42,144 bases of DNA from DASPWV01 sp046727855. Lineage in GTDB: Bacteria > Acidobacteriota > Vicinamibacteria > Vicinamibacterales > UBA2999. The position numbers and the translations under genes are program-made. How positions within the stretch are numbered: the stretch's first letter is position 1; every line of letters begins with the position of its first letter. This document shows positions 16,755 through 25,522 of this stretch, one piece after another. The notes under the pieces were generated by a model, which did no database searches, was not told the origin of the DNA, and saw only the letters and a program-made list of their open reading frames with translations. The DNA lies in contig JBKPDL010000007.1 of assembly GCA_046727855.1 (NCBI GenBank), forward strand, positions 1-42,144, given 5' to 3'.

Positions 16755-16779
16755 GTAGCGCGGACCTTTAGGTCCGCGA
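16755..16779. repeat. Dispersed hairpin element, copy 1
   Basis: GTAGCG followed by a perfect 8-bp stem: CGCGGACC at 16759-16766, loop TTTA, GGTCCGCG at 16771-16778. It sits in the 34-bp gap between the TonB receptor stop and the PIG-L start. No T-tract follows in either direction, so it is not a classical terminator. A related copy lies at 32409-32432; the common GTAGCG-CGGA start and compact hairpin point to a REP-like dispersed family. Confidence 0.7.
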
Positions 16780-16780
16780 T

Positions 16781-19672
16781 TCAGAACACAAACCGGAATC
16801 CGAGTTGAAATTGGCGCTGTTCGTAACCACCGTTCGGCGGCAACTGATCGGCGCTCGTTGGGAGCGGCACAGTCGCTTCACCGGTTGCCGGATTGACGGC
16901 GAACTGCGTGCCGGACACGCCGCTCCACTGCACCGTGTTGAACACGTTCTTGATTTCGGCAATCACTTCGGCCTTCATCTCAGCGCCCAGTCCTACTTGT
17001 CGTGAGAGCCGGAGGTCGACGTTGTAGCGCGCCGGAAGATTCAGCGAGTTGCGCGTCACGCCCACCGGGCGATCGGCAGCGATGCCGTCGTTGTTGATAT
17101 CCGTCGTCGTGCGGAGGTTCACCGGAATCCCGCTCGCGAACTGCATCGCAACGCCGACGATGGTTCCATTCACCAACGCGCGGATCGGTGTGCTACCGCC
17201 TTCGTATCGCGGCATTGCGACGATGCTGCCGGTAAACGTGTGGCGTTGGTCGAGGACGTTGGGGCCGAAATCGGTATCGAGATTCTCCGGATCGGAACGG
17301 CCGCCCATATCGCCCTGGACGGAGAGCGTGGTGGTCAGCGGCGCGTTGTCGCGCGTCTTACCGAGCGTGTAGGCGAAGTCGAACTGAACGCCGGAGAAAT
17401 TGCGTCCCGTGAGCTGCATCGTCAGGTTCTTGTAAGTAGACTCGCCGATCGACCCCACCATGTTGATGACGTTGTAGGGCGGAAAGAGTCGCGTCGTGGC
17501 GCTGATCGTCGTGCTGTAAACCGCCCGTCCATCAGCCAGACGCGAAACCGGATTGATGACGTTGATATTGCTGATGACCGGCAAGCCATAGCCGCGCACA
17601 TACGACGTCCCAACCGACATGGCCAGTCTGTCGGTGAGTTGATGTTCGAACTGCACGTTGCTCTGCCAGTTTCTCGCAACGACGAACTCCGGTGACACCG
17701 TTGTCAGCGTGTTCGGAGTGGCGCCCGACCCTGCCGAGAGCACGTCCGGAAACGCGGGCGCACCCGGAATGGTTGGCCCGAACGTCGCGCCGGCGCGGCG
17801 ATTCGTGCCGTCGTTGAGGAGCGACTGCTCGTACATGGCCAGCAGTGCCTGGTCGTACATCAAGCCGGTGTTTGCCCGAATCACCGAACGACGGCTGCCG
17901 CCGAGCGTCCACGCCACACCCGCGCGCGGCGCAAAGTTGTTCTTGTCGATACGGAAGTCGCGCGAGGCCTCGAACGGCGCCTCGGCGTTCGGCGCGGGCA
18001 CATCGTAGAGGTCGTAGCGTACGCCGTAAAGGAGTTTGATGTTGGGGCTCAGACGCCAGTCGTCCTGCACGTACAAACCATACAGATTGGAGCTGTACTC
18101 CAGACCTGTTTCGCCGAAGTACTGCGTGAAGTTGCTGTATCCGAATCGATTGGTCCCGCTGAGTGCAGCCTGATACGCCGCGACCGATGGAAACGTATAG
18201 AGCTGGTTGGCCGTGCGTGTGCGGCTATCAGCGACGTGCTGCGCGTCGAAACCAAACTTGTAGGCGTGATCGCCGCGAATGTGCGTGATGTTGTCGTTGA
18301 TCTGAAAAACGTCCTGCGTAAAAGCGAAGCCCGCATCGGAATCGGTGGCGATCGGACCACCGAAATTGGCGACGTTCGAGACGGTGATCGCAGGACCACT
18401 GCCCGCATCCGCACCGGGAACGCGACCCTGCGCGCGGGTCGCGTACTGCACACGCAGCTCGTTCAGCAGCGTCGGCCGGATAGTGGAGATGAGCTGTGCG
18501 GCAGTCGAGTGCTGCCGATCGCTGAAGTCGGTCGCCCGCTGCACCGAATTCAAGCCGCCGCCAATGTTGTTGACGATGAAGTTGTCGAAGAAGATGTAGC
18601 GGACCGAGAGGCGATTGTTTGCGCTGACCTGATGATCGACCTTGCCGATCGCAAACTCCGTATTGAGCGCCGTCGGCATGTAAGGCGGCTCGCTGAGACC
18701 GATCGCGGCCTGGTTAGCCGGAGTAATCGTGATGACGCGCGCACCCGAGAGATCGCGTTCCGTGTGCTCGTAGCCGCCGAAGAAATGGGTTCGGTCGCGC
18801 ACGATCGGCCCACCTAAGTCGGCGGTGAATACGTTGACATCGGTCGGCGGCTTGCGCGAGCTGTCATGCGGTCCTTGCGTGAAAAAAGGGAACGCGGCAA
18901 ACGATTGACGCTGCAAGCGATAACTGGCTTGCCCTTTCAAAGTGTTCGTCCCCGACGGCGTAATCGCGTTGTAGATCATCCCCATCGTCTGGCCAAATTC
19001 CGGCGCGTACCCGGTGGTGACAACCTTGACCTCGCGAATCATCACCTCGGACATCGGCATCTGCCGCAGCCCGGCGCGATCCTTCTGCGTGTTGTTGCTG
19101 CCGTCGATCTGGTAATTGACGCGGACGAGCGCGCCGTTGGACTGAATGCGCGGCACCCCAAATTCCTGGTTCTCGAAGCCGACGACTCCAGGCTGCAGCA
19201 GCGCGAAGTTATAGGGATTGCGCGAGGTGAGCGGCAGGGTCTTGATTTCAGCTTCCGTGAGCGTACGTCCCAACTCGATTCTGCCGCTGTCAACGAGCGG
19301 CGCATCTGCGGTGACCGTAATGGTCTCGGCGACAGCGCCAACGCTCAGCCTGACGTCGATTACGGCGGTGCGGCCGGCGGTGAGCGTGATGCCGCTTTGC
19401 TCGAATCGCTTGAACCCTTGCAGCTCCGCGTTGACGCGATACGTGCCGAGCGGCAGCAGCGGGGCGCGATACAAGCCGCTCTCGTTGGTCACGACGATGC
19501 GCGTGTCGCCGGTGTCGACGTTGGTGATGGTGACAGTGACGCCGGGCAGCACCGCGCCCTGGTCGTCCAGCACCGTGCCTTCGATGGTGCCGTTAATCGC
19601 TTGCGACTGTGCAAACGCCGTGGGCGAAAACCCGGTAGCCAGGATCAGAAGGAACGAAACCGTCCGGAACAT
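16781..19672 (-). CDS. Oar-like TonB-dependent receptor with carboxypeptidase-regulatory domain
   Basis: A 963-residue outer-membrane receptor. The signal peptide covers residues 1-21. A carboxypeptidase-regulatory-like/SpaA-type beta domain spans about 25-105 (GTIEGTVLDDQGAVLPGVTVTITN, YRVNAELQGFKRFE). A plug domain follows (about 110-230, with LTEAEIKTLPLTSRNPYNFALLQPGV), then a beta-barrel to the end. It terminates in LGFRFVF, with the aromatic last residue expected for BAM-dependent barrels. GGAGGATCC lies directly before the ATG at 19672, a strong ribosome site. Such receptors import large oligomeric substrates with TonB/ExbBD, not encoded here. The PIG-L hydrolase gene immediately downstream may act on the imported compound. 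Confidence 0.92.
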   Translation of the reverse strand: MFRTVSFLLILATGFSPTAFAQSQAINGTIEGTVLDDQGAVLPGVTVTITNVDTGDTRIVVTNESGLYRAPLLPLGTYRVNAELQGFKRFEQSGITLTAGRTAVIDVRLSVGAVAETITVTADAPLVDSGRIELGRTLTEAEIKTLPLTSRNPYNFALLQPGVVGFENQEFGVPRIQSNGALVRVNYQIDGSNNTQKDRAGLRQMPMSEVMIREVKVVTTGYAPEFGQTMGMIYNAITPSGTNTLKGQASYRLQRQSFAAFPFFTQGPHDSSRKPPTDVNVFTADLGGPIVRDRTHFFGGYEHTERDLSGARVITITPANQAAIGLSEPPYMPTALNTEFAIGKVDHQVSANNRLSVRYIFFDNFIVNNIGGGLNSVQRATDFSDRQHSTAAQLISTIRPTLLNELRVQYATRAQGRVPGADAGSGPAITVSNVANFGGPIATDSDAGFAFTQDVFQINDNITHIRGDHAYKFGFDAQHVADSRTRTANQLYTFPSVAAYQAALSGTNRFGYSNFTQYFGETGLEYSSNLYGLYVQDDWRLSPNIKLLYGVRYDLYDVPAPNAEAPFEASRDFRIDKNNFAPRAGVAWTLGGSRRSVIRANTGLMYDQALLAMYEQSLLNDGTNRRAGATFGPTIPGAPAFPDVLSAGSGATPNTLTTVSPEFVVARNWQSNVQFEHQLTDRLAMSVGTSYVRGYGLPVISNINVINPVSRLADGRAVYSTTISATTRLFPPYNVINMVGSIGESTYKNLTMQLTGRNFSGVQFDFAYTLGKTRDNAPLTTTLSVQGDMGGRSDPENLDTDFGPNVLDQRHTFTGSIVAMPRYEGGSTPIRALVNGTIVGVAMQFASGIPVNLRTTTDINNDGIAADRPVGVTRNSLNLPARYNVDLRLSRQVGLGAEMKAEVIAEIKNVFNTVQWSGVSGTQFAVNPATGEATVPLPTSADQLPPNGGYEQRQFQLGFRFVF

Positions 19673-19838
19673 GTGGATCCTCCGTGGGGCCAGAACTGCG
19701 CCTAAAAACGTCAGTATATGCTCAGGTGTCAGTTATGAGCTGTCAGGGTATTAGGCGCAGGGTCAGGTGAGCAGGTCCCACGAGGAGCAGGTACAGGTTT
19801 CGAAATCTGAGATCCGAAATGTGTTACCTGATACCTGG
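19673..19838. other. Intergenic region with CAGGT-word repeats
   Basis: A 166-bp gap upstream of the TonB receptor and downstream of the FAD oxidoreductase; it should hold the receptor promoter. The part from about 19730 to 19830 contains imperfect words on the + strand: CAGGTGTCAG, GGTCAGGTGAGCAGGT, AGCAGGTACAGGT, and ACCTGATACCTGG in the opposite sense. This resembles word-like low-complexity intergenic DNA. No open frame with coding character is present. Confidence 0.45.
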
Positions 19839-21077
19839 TTATTTCCCGCGCGTGAACGCAAAGTAGGCGTCGTCTTTCTCTGTCTCACCCAGCACGTGAC
19901 GCAGCAGAATGCGGCTGGCGAGAAAGGCCTGCGCGGGATCGTGGCGCGTCGCCCACGCAAACAAATGCCGGGGGTAATTGCGGTGCGGTCCGGCATACAT
20001 GGCGCCATCGGCCGTCGTCGTGAGCGGCATGTCCCAACCGTATTCCGGCATCAAGCCGGAAATGGCTGGATAGAAGCGCGAGAGCTCGTACATAAGCTGC
20101 CCGGTACGCTGCACCAGCACTTTGTCCCGGTTTCGCAGCGGCGTTCGCGGTTGTTCTCCACCCGAGATCAGCAGCCGCTCGTCGTCCGTCCACCGCAGGA
20201 GATGCGGCGGCACCTCGGTGTCGATAAGGATGCGCGCGCGGGCTGCGATCTGTTTGCGAACAGATGCGGGTATTCGTTCCGTGAGCACCCCATAGCGTTC
20301 GTCGAAGCGGACGTGCCGTTTCAGCGATCGAAAAAAGTCCGTCGGCTCGCCGGTGCAGATGATGACGGTTTCAGCCGAAATGACGCCGCCTTCAGCGTGC
20401 ACCTCGACATGTTTGCGCTTCACCTTGATGCGGCGCACGGCCGATCGCTCGAATAGCGCGGCGCCGCGCTCGATCGCCGCGCGCGCAAATCCAAGAGCGA
20501 CGCGGTAAGGATCCACGTAACCCCAGTGATGGAGACGTACGCCGCCACCACTCTGCTCGAGGCCGCCTTCGCGCCCGGCCGCGGCCGCCTTGAGCGGAAT
20601 CGCTTCGAGGCCTGCCTCGCGACGCGCGGCGATCTCGCGCGCGAACAGCTTCTCATCGCTACCAAACGGCGGGGTGACACGGAGCGCATCGTGAAGTTCG
20701 ATGCCCGCCTTGATCCCGAGCCGCTTTGCCGTCGCCGCGAGATCGAGCACGGCGCGCCGAGAGGCTTCGAACATGGCGCGTGCCGCACGCCGGCCATGCC
20801 GTTCGTCGAGCTCGCGAAACGACGTCGCCGCCTCGCCCTGCAGTACGCCCGGACCGCGGCTCGCGCCGGCAAACGCGACGCGGCCGGCTTCGAGCAGCAC
20901 GACCTTTACGCCGCTCGCCGCAAGCGCGTAGGCTGCGCAGCACCCCGCGAGTCCGGCACCGACGATGACGACGGGAGCAGACGAGGCACCGCTGGCGCGA
21001 TATCGGGGAAGGTCGAGGCGCCGGCTGGCAGGGAACTGATCGATCCACGGCGAGACGCCGTACTTCGTGCGCGTCAT
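19839..21077 (-). CDS. FAD-dependent oxidoreductase of the DAO family
   Basis: A 412-residue flavoprotein. The dinucleotide-binding motif VVIVGAGLAGCCAAYALA lies at about residues 36-53, followed by the acidic end of strand 2 (VVLLEAGRVA). GASRGPGVLQGEAATSF is the second FAD-contacting loop. The C-terminal half includes the substrate-domain segment and PEYGWDMPLTTTADGAMYAG. It fits the glycine/D-amino-acid oxidase (DAO) superfamily; the substrate, likely an amine or amino acid, cannot be read from the sequence. Its ATG overlaps the stop of the upstream TfoX-like gene by ATGA, so Ada, the TfoX-like gene and this gene probably share a transcript. Confidence 0.87.
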   Translation of the reverse strand: MTRTKYGVSPWIDQFPASRRLDLPRYRASGASSAPVVIVGAGLAGCCAAYALAASGVKVVLLEAGRVAFAGASRGPGVLQGEAATSFRELDERHGRRAARAMFEASRRAVLDLAATAKRLGIKAGIELHDALRVTPPFGSDEKLFAREIAARREAGLEAIPLKAAAAGREGGLEQSGGGVRLHHWGYVDPYRVALGFARAAIERGAALFERSAVRRIKVKRKHVEVHAEGGVISAETVIICTGEPTDFFRSLKRHVRFDERYGVLTERIPASVRKQIAARARILIDTEVPPHLLRWTDDERLLISGGEQPRTPLRNRDKVLVQRTGQLMYELSRFYPAISGLMPEYGWDMPLTTTADGAMYAGPHRNYPRHLFAWATRHDPAQAFLASRILLRHVLGETEKDDAYFAFTRGK

Positions 21078-21424
21078 GAGCGATCGGTGACGTAGCGCGC
21101 CGCGATTTCAAGAAACGGAGCGACCGCTTCGGCCGTGCGCAGGTCCTTGGGCCGAAAGATCATCCAGCCGCCAGCCGGGTGTTTCGTGCGGCGGTGGGCG
21201 GGACGGCCGCGAGGCGTCCACCGTTTCGCGCCTTTGGCGATGGCCGCAGCCATCGAGTCGGCCGGCAGCTTCGCGACAATTCCATCTTCCACGGCCAGGG
21301 AAAAAAGACGTCGCCCCGCGTACGCGGCAGGCCACCCGAACATCCGGCCCGAGCGCAAGCCCGGATGCGACGCGACGAAATTGTCGAGGTAAAAGGCGAG
21401 ATCTCGGCGCCATGCTGGCTTCAT
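21074..21424 (-). CDS. TfoX N-terminal-domain-like small protein
   Basis: A 116-residue protein. The segment GRMFGWPAAYAGRRLFSLAVEDGIVAKLP (about residues 25-53) resembles the MFG-x-GR-x-F-x-x-x-D-x-L-x-x-K core of TfoX/Sxy N-terminal domains. The C-terminal part (GWMIFRPKDLRTAEAVAPFLEIAARYV) fits the last helices of that fold. TfoX/Sxy affects competence and CRP-dependent genes in gammaproteobacteria, but many short homologues have no known role. It starts 14 bp after the Ada stop and overlaps the next gene by ATGA. Function in this context is unknown; the family call is moderate. Confidence 0.7.
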   Translation of the reverse strand: MKPAWRRDLAFYLDNFVASHPGLRSGRMFGWPAAYAGRRLFSLAVEDGIVAKLPADSMAAAIAKGAKRWTPRGRPAHRRTKHPAGGWMIFRPKDLRTAEAVAPFLEIAARYVTDRS

Positions 21425-21438
21425 GCCTGGCGGAAATT

Positions 21439-22575
21439 CTACTTCGCTTTTTTGGAGGGGACCTCCGTCCCTGCTAGCGACCTCCGTCCCTCCCGGCGGG
21501 GACGGAGGTCGCTAGCGGGGACGGAGGTCGCGGAGCCGCGCGACTCGATCGCCAGCAGCTGGCCTTTGCGGGCGGCACCCCACCGGTAACCGCCGGCACC
21601 GCCAGCTTTCGGCAATACGCGATGGCAAGGGACCACGACACACACCGGGTTGGTTGCGCATGCGCGTGCCACCGCCCGCACCGCGCGTGGCCGACCGATG
21701 GCGCTGGCAACATCGGCATACGTGCGAGTCTCGCCAAACGGGATTTGCTGCAACGCCCGCCAGACGCGCCATTGAAATGCCGTGCCGCGCACGTCGAGGG
21801 GCAGATCCAACTCGCGATCGGAACCTTTGAGGCGATCAACCATCGCCTTCACCCAGCCGGGCGACACCAGCCGATCGCGCGCCAGTATGGCGGCAGGAAA
21901 TTCGTGGCGCAGATCCTTTTCGAGCAGTGAGCTGTCATCGCCGAGCTTTACCGCGCAAATACCGGAAGCGGTGGCCGCAATGAGCAGCTTTCCCAGCGGC
22001 GAGGGCACCACCGTGTAGCCGATCTCGATGCCTGCCGCTCCGCGACGGTAGGCCGAAGGCAGAAGCCCACGTCCGGTGGGTACGCCCTCGTAAACACGGC
22101 TCGGGGACCCGTAGCCCGCCTCGTAAACGGCAGTTGTCACGTCGCTCCCTTTGCGCAACGTTTGCCGGAACCGATCGGCGCGAATCGCAGCCTGGTATTC
22201 ACGCGGCGACAAACCGAGCGCGCGCTTGAACTGTCGCTGGAAGTGCGACGGGCTGAGCTCGGCGATAGTGGCCAGCTGCGCCAGCGAGACCGCCTCGTCC
22301 GCATGCGCCGTCAGGTAGGACGCCGCCTTCCGGATGGATGCGGTCGTTGAGGTTTCTTCGGGCGACGAGGTCGGGCGGCAGCGCCGGCACGGGCGGAACC
22401 CGGCCCGCTCCGCCTCAGCCGGGCTGTCGAAAAACCTCACGCGATCGCGACGCGGGCGCCGGCTCGGGCAGCTTGGGCGGCAGAACACGCCGGTGCTGGC
22501 GACCGCGTAGTAAAAGCGGCCGTCCGCACGCCGATCGCGTTCCATCACGGCGGTCCAACGGCGCTGATCGTTCAT
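21439..22575 (-). CDS. ada: Bifunctional DNA repair protein / regulator Ada
   Basis: A 378-residue adaptive-response protein with three parts. The Ada zinc-binding domain covers about residues 1-75, with the four cysteines in FCRPSC and FRPCRRC; the first accepts a methyl group from DNA phosphotriesters. The AraC-type helix-turn-helix spans about 85-185 (LAQLATIAELSPSHFQRQFKRALGLSPREY). The O6-methylguanine transferase domain spans about 200-350, with FQWRVWRALQQIPFGET and the active-site VVPCHRVLP. All key residues are present. The ATG at 22575 (MNDQRRWTAV) matches the usual Ada start; an upstream ATG at 22602 is possible. The final ~30 residues (from TSVPASDLRP) are encoded by a hairpin repeat and are not part of the normal domain. 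Confidence 0.95.
   Translation of the reverse strand: MNDQRRWTAVMERDRRADGRFYYAVASTGVFCRPSCPSRRPRRDRVRFFDSPAEAERAGFRPCRRCRPTSSPEETSTTASIRKAASYLTAHADEAVSLAQLATIAELSPSHFQRQFKRALGLSPREYQAAIRADRFRQTLRKGSDVTTAVYEAGYGSPSRVYEGVPTGRGLLPSAYRRGAAGIEIGYTVVPSPLGKLLIAATASGICAVKLGDDSSLLEKDLRHEFPAAILARDRLVSPGWVKAMVDRLKGSDRELDLPLDVRGTAFQWRVWRALQQIPFGETRTYADVASAIGRPRAVRAVARACATNPVCVVVPCHRVLPKAGGAGGYRWGAARKGQLLAIESRGSATSVPASDLRPRREGRRSLAGTEVPSKKAK
21460..21529. repeat. Long hairpin repeat inside the ada 3' end
   Basis: Arms 21460-21490 and 21499-21529 are inverted copies of a 31-bp sequence with one mismatch, separated by 8 bp (TCCCGGCG). Each arm is itself composite: GACCTCCGTCCC, then GCTAGC, then GACCTCCGTCCC again, so GGGACGGAGGTC is present four times in all. 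The element lies in frame in the last codons of ada and encodes the DLRP..EGRRSLAGTEV tail. It looks like a REP-like mobile palindrome inserted near the stop codon. Confidence 0.9.
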
Positions 22576-22664
22576 GTCGATAACAGGTACATGCTGCAAC
22601 ATGCAGGCAGGATATGCCAGCACGCCGGCGCGGCACGATCCGCCGGTTGCTGCGAAAATAGACC
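22576..22664. other. Divergent promoter region of ada and the acylase gene
   Basis: An 89-bp gap between the leftward ada start and the rightward penicillin acylase-type gene. It must carry both promoters and, if Ada autoregulates as in E. coli, its binding site. No sequence matching the classical Ada box is obvious by eye. The run ATAACAGGTACATG at about 22579-22592 is the only A/T-richer patch. Confidence 0.35.
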
Positions 22665-25070
22665 GTGATGCGACGCCGGATCCTTTGCTTTGCCGCCGGC
22701 ATGGCCGGATTGGTGATTGTCACCACGATGACGGGCGGCATTTATCTGCGCCATCAACTTCGCGCCAGTTTGCCGCAGCTCGAGGGAACCGTGGCGATTC
22801 CCGGCCTCGGCGCACCGGTGCAAGTCGATCGCGACGCGCTGGGTGTGCCCACCATCACTGCGGCCTCTCGCGCCGACGCGGCGCGCGCGCTTGGTTTTCT
22901 GCACGCGCAGGATCGCTTCTTCCAGATGGACCTCCAGCGCCGGCAAGCCGCAGGCGAGCTGACGTCGTTAGTCGGCATTCGGGCTGCCCCCGTCGATCGA
23001 ACGATGGCGGTGCATCGCTTCCGTGACATCGCGCAGGAAGCCGTCAAGCGCGCAACCCCTGAGTATCGATCGCTGCTCGAGGCTTACGCCATGGGCGTGA
23101 ACGCTGGATTGAACGCGCTCGGCGCCCGCCCATTCGAGTACCTGATGCTGCGCAAGCAACCGGAAGCGTGGAAAGCCGAAGACACGATCCTCACAGTCTG
23201 CGCGATGTTCAACACGCTGCAGGGACGACAGCAGTCGTTCGAATCGACGTTCGGCACGATCGCCGACGCCGTTCCGCCCGCGATGTACGAGTTTCTGACG
23301 GCGCGGGGATCGGAATGGGACGCGCCGGTCAGCGGCGAGCGATTCACGCGTCCGGCAATTCCCGGCCCCGACGTGTTCGATCTGCGCAAGCTGCAAATGC
23401 CCGTCGATACCGCAAACCACAGCGACGCCGTTCGTCACGACTCGCTTCTCGCCTCGATGTCGTTGACGCCGGAAGAACAGGCCGGACTCGGCAGCAACAA
23501 CTGGGCGGTCGATGCGGCACACACGGCCGCGGGCAGTGCGCTCGTCGCCAACGACATGCATCTCGCGATTAACGTGCCGAACATCTGGTATCGCGCGTCG
23601 CTCGTATTTCCCGATGGCCGCACGACTGGAAGGAATATTCACGTTACCGGTGTGACGCTGCCCGGCGTCCCGAGTGTTGTCGTCGGCAGCAACGGCTACG
23701 TCGCGTGGGGATTCACCAACACCGGTGGCGATTGGAGCGACCTGATTCTGGTCGAAACGGACGCGCGCGATCCCGAGCAATACCTGACGCCGCGCGGACC
23801 GATGAAGTTCGCGCACGTGGGCGAAGACGTGCGCTGGACGATTTGGGGTCCGGTGATCGGACGCGATTCGCGCAATCGATTGCTCGTGCAGCATTGGGTT
23901 GCACACGACCCAGAACGTCTTGCAGCAGACGTGTCGGGACCAGAGCAGGCGCGCACCGTTGACGAAGCGCTGCGAGTGGCAGCGGGTCTCGGCATCCCAG
24001 CACAGAACTTCGTCGCTGGGGATGTCAACGGCGACATCGGCTGGACGATCGCCGGCCCTATTCCGCGCCGGGTCGGATTCGACGGCTCGCGGCCGACGTC
24101 ATGGGCCGATGGCACGCGTCGCTGGAACGGTTATTTATCGGCGGATGAACAGCCGCGCATCATCGATCCGCCGAGCGGGCGTATCTGGACCGCCAATGCA
24201 CCTGTGATCAGCGGCGAGCCGCTCGCGGCGATCGGCGAAGGCGGGTACGCCGATGGCATTCGCGCGCGGATCATCCGCGATCGCCTGATGCAGATCGACA
24301 AAGCGACGCCTGCCGACATGCTGTCGGTACAGCTCGATGCGAGCGCGCTGTTCCACGCGCGCTGGCGAACGCTTCTGCTCGAGATACTGACGCCGGCGGT
24401 GCAGCAGGCTGATTCCCGGCGGGCGGAATTCCGCAGGCTGGTCGAAACGACCTGGACGGGCCGCGCCGACCCGGAATCAGTGAGCTATTTGCTCGTGCGT
24501 ACTTTCCGCGCGGTGCTCGCACGCGACGTGTTTGGCGCGATTGCCGACTCAATCAAGCAACAGGACGCGACCTTCGATTACGGCCGGACGCTGCGTTCGG
24601 AGGGTCCCCTGTGGCAGCTGGTTACGGAAAAGCCCGTGCACTTGTTGAATCCGAAATACGCCAGCTGGAACGCGCAACTTCTTGCCGCGGTTGACGCAGC
24701 GACTCTCGAGCTCACATCCGGCGGTCAATTGTTGGGCGATCGATCGTGGGCCACGTTCAATCGCGCGCTCGTCGCGCACCCGCTCGGTACTGTGCCGTTG
24801 GTGGGCCGGCTCGTCAACATGCCGTCGGATCCATTGCCGGGAGATGTCTACACGCCGCGCGCGCACTCGCCGCGGGCTGGCCCGTCAGAGCGGATGGCCG
24901 TCTCGCCTGGCCGGGAGCACGAAGGCATTCTGCACATGCCCACCGGCCAGAGCGGCCATCCGTTGTCGCCGCACTATTCCGATCAACATCGCGCCTGGGT
25001 GAGTGGTGAACCACTTCCTTTTCTCCCCGGCGCCACCGTGCCGCGATTGACGTTGACGCCCGCTCGCTGA
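22665..25070 (+). CDS. Penicillin acylase family (Ntn) amidohydrolase
   Basis: An exported amidohydrolase of about 801 residues. An N-terminal membrane or signal segment (about residues 5-28) is followed by the alpha-chain region with DRDALGVPTITAASRADAARALGFLHAQDRFFQMDLQRR, characteristic of penicillin/cephalosporin acylases. The autoproteolytic junction is GLG-SNNWAV, with the nucleophile Ser at about residue 277. Downstream NDMHLAINVPNIWYRASL is the usual beta-chain motif, and ASWNAQLLAAV and the final HSPRAGPSERMAVSPG region close the domain. Family members hydrolyse side-chain amides of penicillins or acyl-homoserine lactones; the substrate here is unknown. GTG 22665 and ATG 22668 are adjacent possible starts. 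Confidence 0.93.
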   Translation: MMRRRILCFAAGMAGLVIVTTMTGGIYLRHQLRASLPQLEGTVAIPGLGAPVQVDRDALGVPTITAASRADAARALGFLHAQDRFFQMDLQRRQAAGELTSLVGIRAAPVDRTMAVHRFRDIAQEAVKRATPEYRSLLEAYAMGVNAGLNALGARPFEYLMLRKQPEAWKAEDTILTVCAMFNTLQGRQQSFESTFGTIADAVPPAMYEFLTARGSEWDAPVSGERFTRPAIPGPDVFDLRKLQMPVDTANHSDAVRHDSLLASMSLTPEEQAGLGSNNWAVDAAHTAAGSALVANDMHLAINVPNIWYRASLVFPDGRTTGRNIHVTGVTLPGVPSVVVGSNGYVAWGFTNTGGDWSDLILVETDARDPEQYLTPRGPMKFAHVGEDVRWTIWGPVIGRDSRNRLLVQHWVAHDPERLAADVSGPEQARTVDEALRVAAGLGIPAQNFVAGDVNGDIGWTIAGPIPRRVGFDGSRPTSWADGTRRWNGYLSADEQPRIIDPPSGRIWTANAPVISGEPLAAIGEGGYADGIRARIIRDRLMQIDKATPADMLSVQLDASALFHARWRTLLLEILTPAVQQADSRRAEFRRLVETTWTGRADPESVSYLLVRTFRAVLARDVFGAIADSIKQQDATFDYGRTLRSEGPLWQLVTEKPVHLLNPKYASWNAQLLAAVDAATLELTSGGQLLGDRSWATFNRALVAHPLGTVPLVGRLVNMPSDPLPGDVYTPRAHSPRAGPSERMAVSPGREHEGILHMPTGQSGHPLSPHYSDQHRAWVSGEPLPFLPGATVPRLTLTPAR

Positions 25071-25072
25071 CC

Positions 25073-25522
25073 TCACCATTTCACGCTGTACGACAGCTGC
25101 GGCGCCGCGCCGCGATACACCGTTTGCTTGGAATGATTCATCGCGTCGAGGGCGCCGCCGATCAGCGCATAGGCCAGTGCGCCTTGCGCGATCACCCGAG
25201 GACCCGTGTACGGTGCCGCAAAGATCGCGGCCATCACGCCGCCAAAAATCGCACCTTTGATGAACCCATCGCGTACGCGGTCGCCATCAGCGTCCACCCG
25301 CACAACCTCGGCGAGCATGAAGCGTCGGATGCCATCGGAGCCTTCAATCGTGATCGATGTCTTGGTTGTTTCGAGCAGACGGCCTTGCCACTCGCGATGA
25401 TCCTGGTCGATGACGAACACCTGTTTCCCGTGTGCCGAGCCGAGCTTGTTCGATTGCGCGGCGCCGATGCGCGCGGGCACGACGAGCAGTAGCAGCGCCA
25501 AGACCATGAGTCGCGTGTTCAT
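25073..25522 (-). CDS. Small secreted protein with glycine-rich membrane segment
   Basis: A 149-residue protein with a signal peptide (about residues 1-22, MVLALLLLVVPARIGAA). A small beta domain spans about 32-75 (GKQVFVIDQDHREWQGRLLETTKTSITIEGSDGIRRFMLAEVVRVDADGD) and looks like an SH3/LSm-like barrel. A glycine/alanine-rich hydrophobic part (about 83-125) follows. AGGAAGTC precedes the ATG at 25522. The same architecture occurs in the unrelated-looking gene at 32438-32833. It is convergent with the acylase gene, only 2 bp separating the stops. Function unknown. Confidence 0.75.
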   Translation of the reverse strand: MNTRLMVLALLLLVVPARIGAAQSNKLGSAHGKQVFVIDQDHREWQGRLLETTKTSITIEGSDGIRRFMLAEVVRVDADGDRVRDGFIKGAIFGGVMAAIFAAPYTGPRVIAQGALAYALIGGALDAMNHSKQTVYRGAAPQLSYSVKW

